Notes: generated by a model from the sequence alone, not told the origin. A DNA stretch of 9,459 nt from an uncultured Oscillospiraceae bacterium (GCA_900756495.1 CAAEKI010000041.1:1-9459); one strand, 5' to 3'. Positions 1-6,009 are shown, counted from the stretch's first letter. Made by a program: numbers and translations.

Positions 1-72
1 AAGAAGGCAGTTGAGTTAGGCGTTCCCATATTGTCTGAAGCGGAATTTCTAAAAATGCTCTCAACCTCCTGA
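1..72 (+). CDS. ligA: NAD-dependent DNA ligase LigA, C-terminal end (partial)
   Basis: Only the last 23 codons and a TGA stop are present; the frame is open to the left edge. The residues KKAVELGVPILSEAEFLKML match the final helix region of the BRCT domain that ends bacterial LigA, where 'A..LGVPI..E.EFL.ML' is characteristic. LigA seals nicks during replication and repair using NAD+ as the adenylate donor. The catalytic domains lie outside the window, so the call rests on this short tail alone. A strong hairpin 62 nt after the stop is the probable transcript end. Confidence 0.8.
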   Translation, partial: KKAVELGVPILSEAEFLKMLSTS

Positions 73-133
73 CAGGCCAATGAAAAGCATATATCCTGCC
101 TTTCACCAGGATTTGAAGCGGTAATTCAACAGA

Positions 134-172
134 CTGCCCCCCATCCCACACCTCAAGTGGGATGGGGGGCAG
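134..172 (+). terminator. Perfect 16-bp hairpin after ligA
   Basis: Arms 134-149 and 157-172 are exact reverse complements, very GC-rich, around a 7-nt loop (ACCTCAA). Only TTT, then CACCTT, follows, so the U-tract is weak. It lies between the ligA stop and the cotJ genes and is best read as the ligA terminator. It could also protect an RNA end or attenuate read-through into cotJ. Confidence 0.65.
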
Positions 173-192
173 TTTCACCTTGCGTTGCAGCG

Positions 193-200
193 CATAGAAT
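193..200 (+). promoter_or_regulatory. Possible sigma-E type -10 box upstream of the cotJ genes
   Basis: CATAGAAT fits the CATAnnnT pattern of sporulation sigma-E -10 elements and lies 36 nt before the cotJ ribosome binding site. cotJ is sigma-E controlled in Bacillus subtilis, which makes the placement sensible. No convincing ATA-containing -35 lies 14-15 nt upstream; that stretch is the end of the hairpin. The call is weak. Confidence 0.25.
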
Positions 201-251
201 GGAACGAAGGGACCTGTGCCCTTCCATTCCACACCGAGGAGGAATCTTGCG

Positions 252-719
252 TTGGAAACGCCCAATCCAAACCCCATGCCGAATCCGCCGGCCTGTGCTG
301 ATACCTGCGGCACTCTGCCTGAGTGCGCCCCTCTGGCCGTCCCATATGTCCCCTTCCAGCAGACTGGCTCTCGCCGCTATTCCCAGCAGGATGCGCTCAA
401 TAATGGTACTCTTTTTCCCGGTTTAAATCTTCCTTTTCATCTGAAGGTAGACGCCAGGAATGTTGTCAACGGCCCTCTGGCTGAACTCCAGGCCCTGGAG
501 TTTGTGCTGACCGAATTGGGGCTCTATCTGGACACCCATCAGGGCGATGCCGAGGCTTTCGAGCTTTTCCGGCAATATGCCGCCATGGAGAAAGAGGCCC
601 GCGAGAAGTATGAGGCCATGTCCGGCCCCCTGTTCCAGAAATCTGCGGCCCGAGATAAAACCTATACTTGGTTGAAGGATCCCTGGCCCTGGAACTTTAC
701 GGAAGGAGGGGGAAAGTAA
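252..719 (+). CDS. cotJB: Fused CotJA-CotJB spore coat protein
   Basis: The product is 155 aa if translation starts at TTG 252, which sits 8-9 nt after GAGGAGGA (236-243). An in-frame GTG at 216 lies upstream of that site and is unlikely. After a Pro/Asn/Cys-rich N-terminus, residues 27-62 (PLAVPYVPFQQ, then GTLFPGLNLPF) resemble CotJA. Residues about 73-148 (ALEFVLTELGLYLDTH, YEAMSGPL, W.KDPWPW) resemble CotJB. These are normally two small proteins of roughly 70-90 aa each; here one frame has the combined length with no stop between. CotJ proteins are made in the mother cell and assemble into the inner spore coat with CotJC. The gene ends 1 nt before cotJC, so the two are surely co-transcribed. 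Family identity is confident; the fusion is seen directly. Confidence 0.87.
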   Translation: METPNPNPMPNPPACADTCGTLPECAPLAVPYVPFQQTGSRRYSQQDALNNGTLFPGLNLPFHLKVDARNVVNGPLAELQALEFVLTELGLYLDTHQGDAEAFELFRQYAAMEKEAREKYEAMSGPLFQKSAARDKTYTWLKDPWPWNFTEGGGK

Positions 720-720
720 G

Positions 721-1317
721 ATGTTTGTCTATGAGAAAAAACTTCAGTATCCGGTAAGAATTAAAAATTGTAACCCCAAGCTGGCCGCCTTTATTATTAG
801 TCAGTACGGTGGGCCTGATGGCGAGCTGGCCGCATCTCTGCGTTATCTGAGTCAACGTTATGCCATGCCTTATCCCGAGCTCAAGGGCCTATTGACTGAT
901 ATCGGTACGGAGGAGCTTGGGCACTTAGAGATGGTGGGCAGCATTGTCCATCAGCTGACTCGTTCTCTGACGGACGAACAGGTTCGGACGGCCGGGTTTG
1001 ACCAGTACTTTGTTGACCACACGACAGGGGTCTATCCCACCTGTGCCTCCGGTACCCCCTGGACCGCTGCCACTATCGGCGTGAAAGGCGATGTTATCTG
1101 CGACCTGACCGAAGATATGGCCGCCGAACAGAAGGCCAGGGTTACCTATGACAATATACTCCGAATGTCTGACGACCCAGACGTCAACGACGTCATTCGC
1201 TTCCTCAGAGAGCGGGAGGTCGTTCACTTCCAGAGATTCGGAGAAGCTGTGCGGCTGGCAAAGGAAAAGATGAACCAAAAGAATGTATATTTTACCAATC
1301 CAGCGTTTGACAAGTAG
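721..1317 (+). CDS. cotJC: CotJC, spore coat manganese-catalase family protein
   Basis: This 198-aa protein matches the full length of CotJC. It is a four-helix ferritin-like protein related to dimanganese catalases, which convert hydrogen peroxide to water and oxygen. The five expected metal ligands are present: E35 (PDGELAAS), E65 and H68 (TEELGH), E136 (AAEQKAR) and H169 (REVVHFQ), spaced as in Lactobacillus manganese catalase apart from a shorter middle. The enzyme may therefore be active, not only structural. The start ATG follows the upstream stop by 1 nt and is served by AAGGAGG at 703-709. A strong terminator follows. Location in the spore coat is inferred from the family. Confidence 0.93.
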   Translation: MFVYEKKLQYPVRIKNCNPKLAAFIISQYGGPDGELAASLRYLSQRYAMPYPELKGLLTDIGTEELGHLEMVGSIVHQLTRSLTDEQVRTAGFDQYFVDHTTGVYPTCASGTPWTAATIGVKGDVICDLTEDMAAEQKARVTYDNILRMSDDPDVNDVIRFLREREVVHFQRFGEAVRLAKEKMNQKNVYFTNPAFDK

Positions 1318-1326
1318 AGCAACGGC

Positions 1327-1365
1327 AAGGAGTCTGTGCCGCTTTTACAGCGGCACAGCCTCCTT
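1327..1365 (+). terminator. Terminator of the cotJ operon
   Basis: Arms 1327-1343 and 1349-1365 pair over 17 positions with one mismatch and a 5-nt loop (TTTAC). A pyrimidine-rich run ending in TTTTT follows. It begins 10 nt after the cotJC stop. The leftward YhcH-family gene ends at 1377, so the hairpin also separates the convergent genes, although the tail is much less U-rich in that direction. Confidence 0.85.
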
Positions 1366-1376
1366 CTTATCTCTTT

Positions 1377-1829
1377 TTACAGCTTGACTTTGACGACCAG
1401 CCGAACCACGGGCTGCGGCCGATCCAGCGCAACCCGCGGCGCATGATAGTCCTGGGGCCATACGATATAGAAGGTCCCCTGGGACACCGTAATTTTATCC
1501 CAAGCTGCGGAAGAAAAGCCGATATCCCGGGCAGGATCGTAAGGCTCCAACTCTGTGACAGGGCCGTTCAACACATATCCTACGGCCTCCCGGCCCTTCA
1601 CCACAAGCTGGATATCGGCATAATTTTTATGATATTCCAGCTTACACGACTCTGGCGGGAGGGTCTCCGTCTCAAAGAGTGTGGCGTAGATCTCGTCGCC
1701 GTCAATGTCTATGCGCTGTCCGGAGAGAAGGACAGAGGGGTCCACCTGTTTGAGCCATTCCAGCGCCTTGCGGAAACGGGGCCCAAGACCATAGTAGATG
1801 GGAGCGTTGGCCAATTGATCCATTATCAT
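1377..1829 (-). CDS. YhcH/YjgK/YiaL (DUF386) family protein
   Basis: The 150-aa product begins MIMDQLANAP. This start was chosen because GAGGTGAT, a near-complete Shine-Dalgarno, lies 4 nt upstream; an in-frame ATG at 1850-1848 has no good site. Family signatures are visible: PRFRKALEWL (residues 17-26), EYHKNYADIQLVVKGREAVGY (about 65-84, with H67 and D72) and FYIVWPQDYHAPR (about 120-132, with H129). These are cupin-like beta-barrel proteins with putative metal ligands, linked in other bacteria to sugar metabolism such as sialic acid or beta-galactosides (EbgC-like). No sugar genes are adjacent, so the substrate cannot be assigned. It is transcribed alone, converging on cotJC. Confidence 0.9.
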   Translation of the reverse strand: MIMDQLANAPIYYGLGPRFRKALEWLKQVDPSVLLSGQRIDIDGDEIYATLFETETLPPESCKLEYHKNYADIQLVVKGREAVGYVLNGPVTELEPYDPARDIGFSSAAWDKITVSQGTFYIVWPQDYHAPRVALDRPQPVVRLVVKVKL

Positions 1830-1890
1830 TCCAATCACCTCTAGCTTCATCCTAACCTATGAGGGCAGAAAAGGCAATCATAAATTTCGG

Positions 1891-1919
1891 TTCCATCTAA
1901 TCTCCGGCTGTGCTATAAT
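1891..1919 (+). promoter_or_regulatory. Extended -10 promoter upstream of cwlD
   Basis: A perfect TATAAT at 1914-1919 is preceded by TGC (1911-1913), giving an extended -10. TTCCAT at 1891-1896 is a poor -35 at 17-bp spacing, which extended -10 promoters tolerate. The predicted start near 1926 gives a leader of about 50 nt to the cwlD TTG. This suggests some vegetative transcription of cwlD-radA, sensible because radA is a housekeeping repair gene. Confidence 0.55.
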
Positions 1920-1948
1920 GAATACGGACCGTGCTCCTCTCATAGAGT
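1920..1948 (+). promoter_or_regulatory. Sigma-E-like promoter of cwlD
   Basis: GAATACG (1920-1926), 14 nt, then CATAGAGT (1941-1948) fits the sporulation sigma-E pattern, with the central ATA of the -35 and CATAnnnT of the -10. cwlD is a sporulation gene under sigma-E in B. subtilis. Transcription would start near 1955, leaving a leader of only about 20 nt before the TTG. The sequence match is seen; its use is inferred. Confidence 0.4.
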
Positions 1949-1974
1949 TAAGGTGACAGAAGGGGGAATGCGGT

Positions 1975-2703
1975 TTGAAAAAGCGGATTCTGAGCATGAT
2001 GTTGGCTGCGGCGCTGGCCTTAGGGACAGTTTACTATCTCTTTTTGGGGAACACTGATGAGACGGCGGCTTTTGCTGCAGCCCGGAGCCCCGGCGAAACT
2101 CTGATTATCGATGCGGGTCACGGTGGAGAAGACGGCGGGGCTGTGTCACTGACCGGCGTTCCGGAGAGCGGCCTTAATCTGGCCATTGCATTGAAGTTGG
2201 AGCAGATTATGGGGCTCTATGGTGTGTCGCCCATGATGCTGCGCACGGAGGATGTGGCCCTCTATGATGCCGGTACTCAGGGTATTAAGGAGAAAAAAGC
2301 CTCCGACCTGCGTAACCGGGTAAAGAGGGTGGAGGCTGTTGAAAATGCCACCCTTATCAGCATTCACCAGAATACCTTTCCGGAATCCAAGTACCATGGC
2401 GCACAGGTTTTTTATGCGAATGAGGCCTCAAGCCTTCCGCTGGCTCAGCTGCTCCAGGATAACCTTCGCTCGGCTCTGGATCCCTCCAACAGCCGCGTTC
2501 CCATGAAAATTCCGGACAGTGTCTACCTGATGAACCATATTACATGTCGCGCTGTTTTGGTGGAATGCGGCTTTTTGTCCAATCCAGAGGAGGAGCAGAT
2601 GCTCCAAAATGGCGGTTATCAGGCTAAAATTGCCGCTGCCCTGGCTGCCTCATGGCTGCAGTACCAGGAGACACAAGAGAGAACAGGGGAGGCCCCCGAA
2701 TGA
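1975..2703 (+). CDS. cwlD: N-acetylmuramoyl-L-alanine amidase, CwlD-like
   Basis: This 242-aa Amidase_3 protein cleaves the bond between N-acetylmuramic acid and the stem peptide. In sporulation CwlD removes peptides from cortex glycan so that muramic-delta-lactam can form, the mark recognised by germination lytic enzymes. A hydrophobic N-terminal segment (residues about 5-25, after MKKR) is a signal peptide or anchor. The zinc site is visible: H49 (IIDAGHGG), E64 (PESGLNL) and H131 (SIHQN), with catalytic E197 (VLVECGFLSN). Length fits CwlD, with no SPOR or other wall-binding domain. The start is TTG, 8 nt after AGAAGGGGG (1958-1966); an ATG at 1968 is in the wrong frame. Its TGA overlaps the radA ATG. 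Confidence 0.9.
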   Translation: MKKRILSMMLAAALALGTVYYLFLGNTDETAAFAAARSPGETLIIDAGHGGEDGGAVSLTGVPESGLNLAIALKLEQIMGLYGVSPMMLRTEDVALYDAGTQGIKEKKASDLRNRVKRVEAVENATLISIHQNTFPESKYHGAQVFYANEASSLPLAQLLQDNLRSALDPSNSRVPMKIPDSVYLMNHITCRAVLVECGFLSNPEEEQMLQNGGYQAKIAAALAASWLQYQETQERTGEAPE

Positions 2704-4073
2704 AAGCCAAAACGCTTTTTTATTGTACGGAGTGCGGGAACGAAATGCCCAAATGGTCTGGGCAATGTCCCGCCTGTCGGGCGTGGAATACCATTGTAGA
2801 ACAGCCTGCTGCCCCCAAACAAAAGGGTGGAGCGCCCAGAACAGCGGGTGCCGCCGGCAGCCTGCGCGGCGGCGCACACCCCAAGTCCATGGCTCAGGTC
2901 GAGGCCACTGCGGAGCTCCGGTTTGAGACCGGTATGGCTGAATTGGATCGGGTTCTGGGCGGGGGAGCGGTGAAGGGTTCCCTGGTACTGGTGGGCGGCG
3001 CTCCCGGCATCGGGAAATCCACTCTGATGCTGCAGATCTGTGACAATTTGTGCCGCTTTGCCACCGTTTTATATGTGTCGGGCGAGGAATCGGAGCGACA
3101 AATCAAGCTCCGGGCCGAGCGCCTGAATATCCGCAGCGAAGGACTTTATCTTCTGGCAGAGACAAATCTGGAGGATGTGGTGGAGGCGGTCAATGAGCTC
3201 AGGCCCGACGTATTGATTGTAGACTCCATCCAGACCCTTTATAACGGCGATCTGACTGCAGCACCCGGCAGCGTAGGCCAAGTGAAGGACTGTACCATGG
3301 CCTTGATGCAGCTGGCAAAGGGACAGGGAATGACCGTATTTGTCATCGGTCATGTAAATAAGGAGGGGGCGATTGCCGGACCAAAGGTGCTGGAACACAT
3401 GGTGGACTGTGTGCTCTATTTCGAGGGTGAGCGGCAGCTGGCCTACCGGATTCTTCGGGCTGCAAAAAACCGTTTTGGAGCTACCAATGAGATCGGCGTC
3501 TTCGAGATGGGGGATGACGGCCTCAGCGAGGTCCCCAATCCCTCGGAAATGTTGCTGGCCGGCCGTCCTCAGGATACCCCCGGTACCTGCGTAACCTGTG
3601 TGATGGAAGGAGTGCGCCCGGTATTGGCCGAAGTACAGGCCCTGCTGGCGCCCACCAGCTCTCATGTGCCGCGCCGGACCTCCAACGGCTTTGATTTCAA
3701 CCGGGTCAGCCTGCTCCTGGCTGTATTGGAAAAACGAGGCGGATTGATGGTCAGCGCCTGTGACGCCTACATTAACGTCATCGGAGGCCTGTTCTTGGAC
3801 GAGCCTGCCGCTGACTTGGCTATGGTGGTTGCATTGGCTTCCAGCTTTAGGGACAGGCCTGTACCAGGAGATTTGGCCGCAATTGGTGAGGTGGGGCTTA
3901 CCGGAGAATTGCGCTCAGTCAATGCGCTGGGTCAGCGCTTGGCCGAGGTACAGCGCATGGGTTTCACCAAATGTCTCATTCCGGCTGGGCGTACCGGGAA
4001 GCTGACTGAACCGGAGGGGCTTCAGTTAATCCGCGTACGGAATATTCGGGAAGTTTTGGCGGCTGTCCTTTGA
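2700..4073 (+). CDS. radA: DNA repair/recombination protein RadA
   Basis: The 457-aa product has the full RadA (Sms) layout. A C4 zinc finger spans residues 9-26 (C9, C12, C23, C26). The RecA-like ATPase core carries Walker A GGAPGIGKST (99-108) and Walker B VLIVDS (171-176). The RadA-specific KNRFG motif is at 256-260, and a Lon-protease-like C-terminal domain has PVPGDLAAIGEVGLTGELR (387-405). RadA is a DNA-dependent ATPase that acts as a branch-migration helicase on recombination intermediates. The start is the ATG overlapping the cwlD stop (ATGA), which implies translational coupling; GGGGAGG lies upstream. A longer frame opening at 2652 lies inside cwlD and would place 16 unlikely residues before the zinc finger. 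Confidence 0.97.
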   Translation: MKAKTLFYCTECGNEMPKWSGQCPACRAWNTIVEQPAAPKQKGGAPRTAGAAGSLRGGAHPKSMAQVEATAELRFETGMAELDRVLGGGAVKGSLVLVGGAPGIGKSTLMLQICDNLCRFATVLYVSGEESERQIKLRAERLNIRSEGLYLLAETNLEDVVEAVNELRPDVLIVDSIQTLYNGDLTAAPGSVGQVKDCTMALMQLAKGQGMTVFVIGHVNKEGAIAGPKVLEHMVDCVLYFEGERQLAYRILRAAKNRFGATNEIGVFEMGDDGLSEVPNPSEMLLAGRPQDTPGTCVTCVMEGVRPVLAEVQALLAPTSSHVPRRTSNGFDFNRVSLLLAVLEKRGGLMVSACDAYINVIGGLFLDEPAADLAMVVALASSFRDRPVPGDLAAIGEVGLTGELRSVNALGQRLAEVQRMGFTKCLIPAGRTGKLTEPEGLQLIRVRNIREVLAAVL

Positions 4074-4211
4074 GGCACGGCGGCTGCATCGAGGGACAAA
4101 ATGAACACACGGATCGGAGGGACTGGGCAAGCCGCGGGATACTGCGCGCTCAAGACTGCAATAGCCGTCCTGCTGGTAGACACAGTCGCTGGTGCAGGCA
4201 ATGAGGCTCAT
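4026..4211 (-). CDS. Small Cys-rich clostridial protein, function unknown
   Basis: A 61-aa product starting MSLIACTSDCVYQQDGYC. The start is fixed by a near-perfect Shine-Dalgarno, GAGGTGAT, 5 nt upstream of ATG 4211-4209; an upstream in-frame ATG at 4280 lacks one. Cysteines at 6, 10, 18, 35 and 42, with C.SDCVYQ.DGYC.L and CVHF, resemble a family of roughly 50-60-aa clostridial proteins often mislabelled 'hydroxymyristoyl-ACP dehydratase'. The cysteines suggest a metal-binding fold, but no function is established. The last 16 codons, counting the stop, are antisense to the 3' end of radA (48-nt overlap), and the Arg/Lys-rich tail after C42 may be a local extension. It is read divergently from the Xer gene. 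Confidence 0.72.
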   Translation of the reverse strand: MSLIACTSDCVYQQDGYCSLERAVSRGLPSPSDPCVHFVPRCSRRASKDSRQNFPNIPYAD

Positions 4212-4241
4212 AGGAATCACCTCAATCAATGATGATAGCTT

Positions 4242-4270
4242 ATTTTGGCCGGAAAGAATGAAATTATCAA
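4242..4270 (-). promoter_or_regulatory. Possible promoter of the small Cys-rich gene
   Basis: On the minus strand TTGATA (4270-4265), 17 nt, then CAAAAT (4247-4242) resembles a housekeeping promoter with a good -35 and a 4/6 -10. It would give a leader of about 25 nt before the ATG at 4211. The match is moderate. Confidence 0.35.
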
Positions 4271-4299
4271 ATCGCTCCATGCAAGGGGGGGACAGTGAG

Positions 4300-4329
4300 T
4301 TACAGGCTATTAACTCAACAAAATAAAAA
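4300..4329 (+). promoter_or_regulatory. Possible weak promoter of the Xer gene
   Basis: TTACAG (4300-4305), 18 nt, then TAAAAA (4324-4329) is a weak housekeeping-like match. The -10 would coincide with the centre of the perfect palindrome at 4312-4341, so a protein bound there would block it. This is tentative. Confidence 0.25.
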
Positions 4330-4341
4330 TTTTGTTGAGTT
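4312..4341. repeat. Perfect AT-rich palindrome, 12-bp arms around 6 bp
   Basis: AACTCAACAAAA (4312-4323) and TTTTGTTGAGTT (4330-4341) are exact reverse complements separated by TAAAAA. The element lies between two divergent genes, 54 bp before the Xer start, where neither gene needs a terminator. Two readings fit: an operator over the Xer promoter, or a Xer-type crossover site, since dif sites have 11-bp arms around 6 bp. The right arm agrees with the E. coli XerD half-site (TTATGTTAAAT) at 8 of 11 positions. Confidence 0.7.
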
Positions 4342-4395
4342 GGAGGGAGGCGAATTGTCCACTCTCCGGTGTCAATGGTCTTTTCTCAGCAATAA

Positions 4396-5361
4396 ATGGA
4401 TTACCGTATCGAGACGCCAACGATTCTGCGCGACTTTCTGACATACCATGAAACCATTCAGGCGCACTCACAGAAAACAGTTGACGAGTATTTTCTGGAC
4501 TTACGCACCTTTTTTCGTTTTCTCAAATTAGACAGGGGTTGCGTTCCGCGCAGAACGGAATTTGACGAGATCTCGATCCTTGATGTGGATCTGGATTTTG
4601 TGCGATCTGTCACTCTGACCGATGTCTATTCCTTTATGAATTATCTCAGCCGCGACCGAGGTCTGGGACCGGCCGCCCGGGCACGAAAAATTGCCGCCAT
4701 CCGTTCCTTCTATAAATATCTCACGAACAAGGCAAAATTGTTGAAGGAAAATCCTGTGCAGGATCTGGACTCTCCCCGGCTCAAAAAAACGCTTCCTCGC
4801 TATCTTAGCCTGGAACAGAGCATCCATCTTTTGGAAAGCGTAGATGGCGATAACAAAGAGCGGGACTATTGTATTTTAGTTCTTTTTTTAAACTGTGGGG
4901 TTCGAATATCAGAATTGGTTGGTCTCAATCTGAGCGACGTTCACGGTGAGCAGCTCCGGGTCTTGGGCAAGGGAAACAAGGAGCGTATCGTTTTTCTGAA
5001 CGCCGCCTGTCAGCAGGCAATCACAGATTGGCTGGCAGTTCGTCCTGCCACAGCAGCTACCGACAGGGACGCCCTTTTTGTTACCCGGCGGCATACCCGC
5101 ATGACGACAGATGCCGTCCACTATATGGTGAAACAGCGGCTCAAAAAGGCCGGGCTGGACGCCAAGCAGTATTCCAGCCATAAGCTACGCCATACTGCCG
5201 CTACCTTAATGCTTCAAAACGGCGTGGATGTGCGCACGCTGCAGGAGGTTTTAGGGCATGAACACCTGAACACCACTCAGATTTATACGCATGTGGACAA
5301 TGAGAATTTGCGTTCTGCTGCAAAAGCCAATCCTCTGGGGAATATAAAACCTAAGAAATAA
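4396..5361 (+). CDS. xer: Xer-family tyrosine recombinase
   Basis: The 321-aa protein has an N-terminal SAM-like core-binding domain (about residues 7-112) and a C-terminal catalytic domain (about 135-310). The active site is complete: R170 (CGVRISEL), K192 (GKGNKER), H262 and R265 (SHKLRHTAA), H288 (LGHEHLNTTQ) and nucleophile Y297 (IYTHV). Such enzymes resolve chromosome dimers at dif. It is slightly longer than usual XerC/XerD (about 295-305) owing to an insertion near residues 47-72, which I recall from Oscillospirales homologues. XerC and XerD orthology cannot be separated here. A TAA directly precedes the ATG in frame, so this is the first possible ATG, yet no Shine-Dalgarno is next to it. 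No att site, tRNA or phage genes are nearby, so it looks chromosomal. Confidence 0.9.
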   Translation: MDYRIETPTILRDFLTYHETIQAHSQKTVDEYFLDLRTFFRFLKLDRGCVPRRTEFDEISILDVDLDFVRSVTLTDVYSFMNYLSRDRGLGPAARARKIAAIRSFYKYLTNKAKLLKENPVQDLDSPRLKKTLPRYLSLEQSIHLLESVDGDNKERDYCILVLFLNCGVRISELVGLNLSDVHGEQLRVLGKGNKERIVFLNAACQQAITDWLAVRPATAATDRDALFVTRRHTRMTTDAVHYMVKQRLKKAGLDAKQYSSHKLRHTAATLMLQNGVDVRTLQEVLGHEHLNTTQIYTHVDNENLRSAAKANPLGNIKPKK

Positions 5362-5362
5362 C

Positions 5363-5410
5363 AAAGGCCGGCCGGAAGCCTGTTAAATTAAGGCTTCCGG
5401 CCGGTCCTTT
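5363..5410. terminator. Bidirectional terminator between xer and the amidase gene
   Basis: Arms 5363-5381 and 5391-5410 pair over 19 bp with one bulged base (T5405) and a 9-nt loop. The hairpin begins 1 nt after the xer stop. Read leftward it is followed by a U-rich tail (TTTGTTATTTCTT), so it suits the minus-strand gene better than xer. The loop contains the amidase stop codon, so one arm is coding sequence. Confidence 0.85.
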
Positions 5411-5943
5411 CTGAACGCCAGGGGCGGTGGATAGGCGCCTAGAATATGGAGAAAACGGATTTCCTGAAAAAAATAAGTGGATAACGGCCGGTAATCTGCA
5501 TCATAGGAGTGGGCGGCAATCAAGGTGTTTTCCAGCGTAGGCGGATTACCGGTTTCAACAATAATAGGCGTGTGGGAAAAAACCTCCTTGTCAAAACGGA
5601 GCTGGACAAAATCCCCGGGCTCCATCATCTCCAACGTGGTATCTATGCCGAATGGGCCAGGACTTGGCTGCTGCCGGGTGATAAAGTTGTAGAAATAAGG
5701 GACGCCGGTCCAGGCGGGCGCCTTGTTATTAGGATCGATGTAATACCAGCCATAAACCGGCGTAAAATTCATGACGCCGGTACCGGCATAGAGACACTGT
5801 GAGGCAAAATTGGTGCAGTCTCCCCCAATCTCCTCATAGTCATAAAAATCTGGATTGCGTCCAAAAGCCCATTCGTGGGCATAGGCCACAGCAGCGGCCC
5901 GGTCATAAGGAAGCACAGTCAGAGCAGGCGGCAACGAAAACAC
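5383..5943 (-). CDS. Amidase_6-type domain protein (putative Cys hydrolase)
   Basis: The product is up to 186 aa. It matches the putative amidase domain (Amidase_6, CHAP/NlpC-like fold): YDRAAAVAYAHEWAFGRNP (13-31), GGDCTNFASQC (40-50) with likely nucleophile C43, GWYYIDPNNKAPAWTGV (65-81), EPGDFVQL (108-115) and FSHTPIIV (122-129) with likely catalytic H124. No signal peptide or transmembrane helix is seen, which suggests a cytosolic or mother-cell role; the substrate is unknown. The start is uncertain: GTG 5943 has GGGAG only 4 nt away, while TTG 5934 lies 8 nt after AGGAG and would give 183 aa. The final codons form one arm of the downstream terminator. It is a single-gene unit, separated from fba by the fba terminator. 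Confidence 0.85.
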   Translation of the reverse strand: MFSLPPALTVLPYDRAAAVAYAHEWAFGRNPDFYDYEEIGGDCTNFASQCLYAGTGVMNFTPVYGWYYIDPNNKAPAWTGVPYFYNFITRQQPSPGPFGIDTTLEMMEPGDFVQLRFDKEVFSHTPIIVETGNPPTLENTLIAAHSYDADYRPLSTYFFQEIRFLHILGAYPPPLAFRKDRPEALI

Positions 5944-5968
5944 TCCTCTCCCTTTTTACCCTTGCAAC

Positions 5969-5995
5969 AGTCTATGCTGGAGAGAGGCTGGTGGT
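5969..5995 (-). promoter_or_regulatory. Possible late-sporulation (sigma-K-like) promoter of the amidase gene
   Basis: On the minus strand AC (5995-5994), 17 nt, then CATAGACT (5976-5969) fits the short sigma-K pattern AC-N16/17-CATAnnnTA except for the final base, which is G. It lies about 25 nt before the start codon. The pattern is short and could be chance. Confidence 0.2.
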
Positions 5996-6009
5996 TCTCC
6001 ATAAAACAT

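Noticed and set aside
87..93. GCATATA as a sigma-E -35 box for cotJ
   Set aside because: No CATAnnnT follows at 14-15 nt spacing, and the ligA hairpin lies between it and cotJ.
157..426. An 89-codon plus-strand frame starting inside the ligA terminator
   Set aside because: It overlaps the CotJA-CotJB fusion in another frame, starts within a hairpin and looks like random Arg/Pro-rich sequence.
1443..1844. A 133-codon plus-strand frame opposite the YhcH-family gene
   Set aside because: The minus-strand frame has clear family motifs and a strong ribosome binding site; this one has neither.
3069..3665. A 198-codon minus-strand frame inside radA
   Set aside because: It is antisense to the RadA ATPase core and has no family resemblance.
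4396..5361. The tyrosine recombinase as an integrase of a mobile element
   Set aside because: No tRNA, direct repeats, excisionase, phage or conjugation genes are nearby, and the flanking genes are core chromosomal genes.
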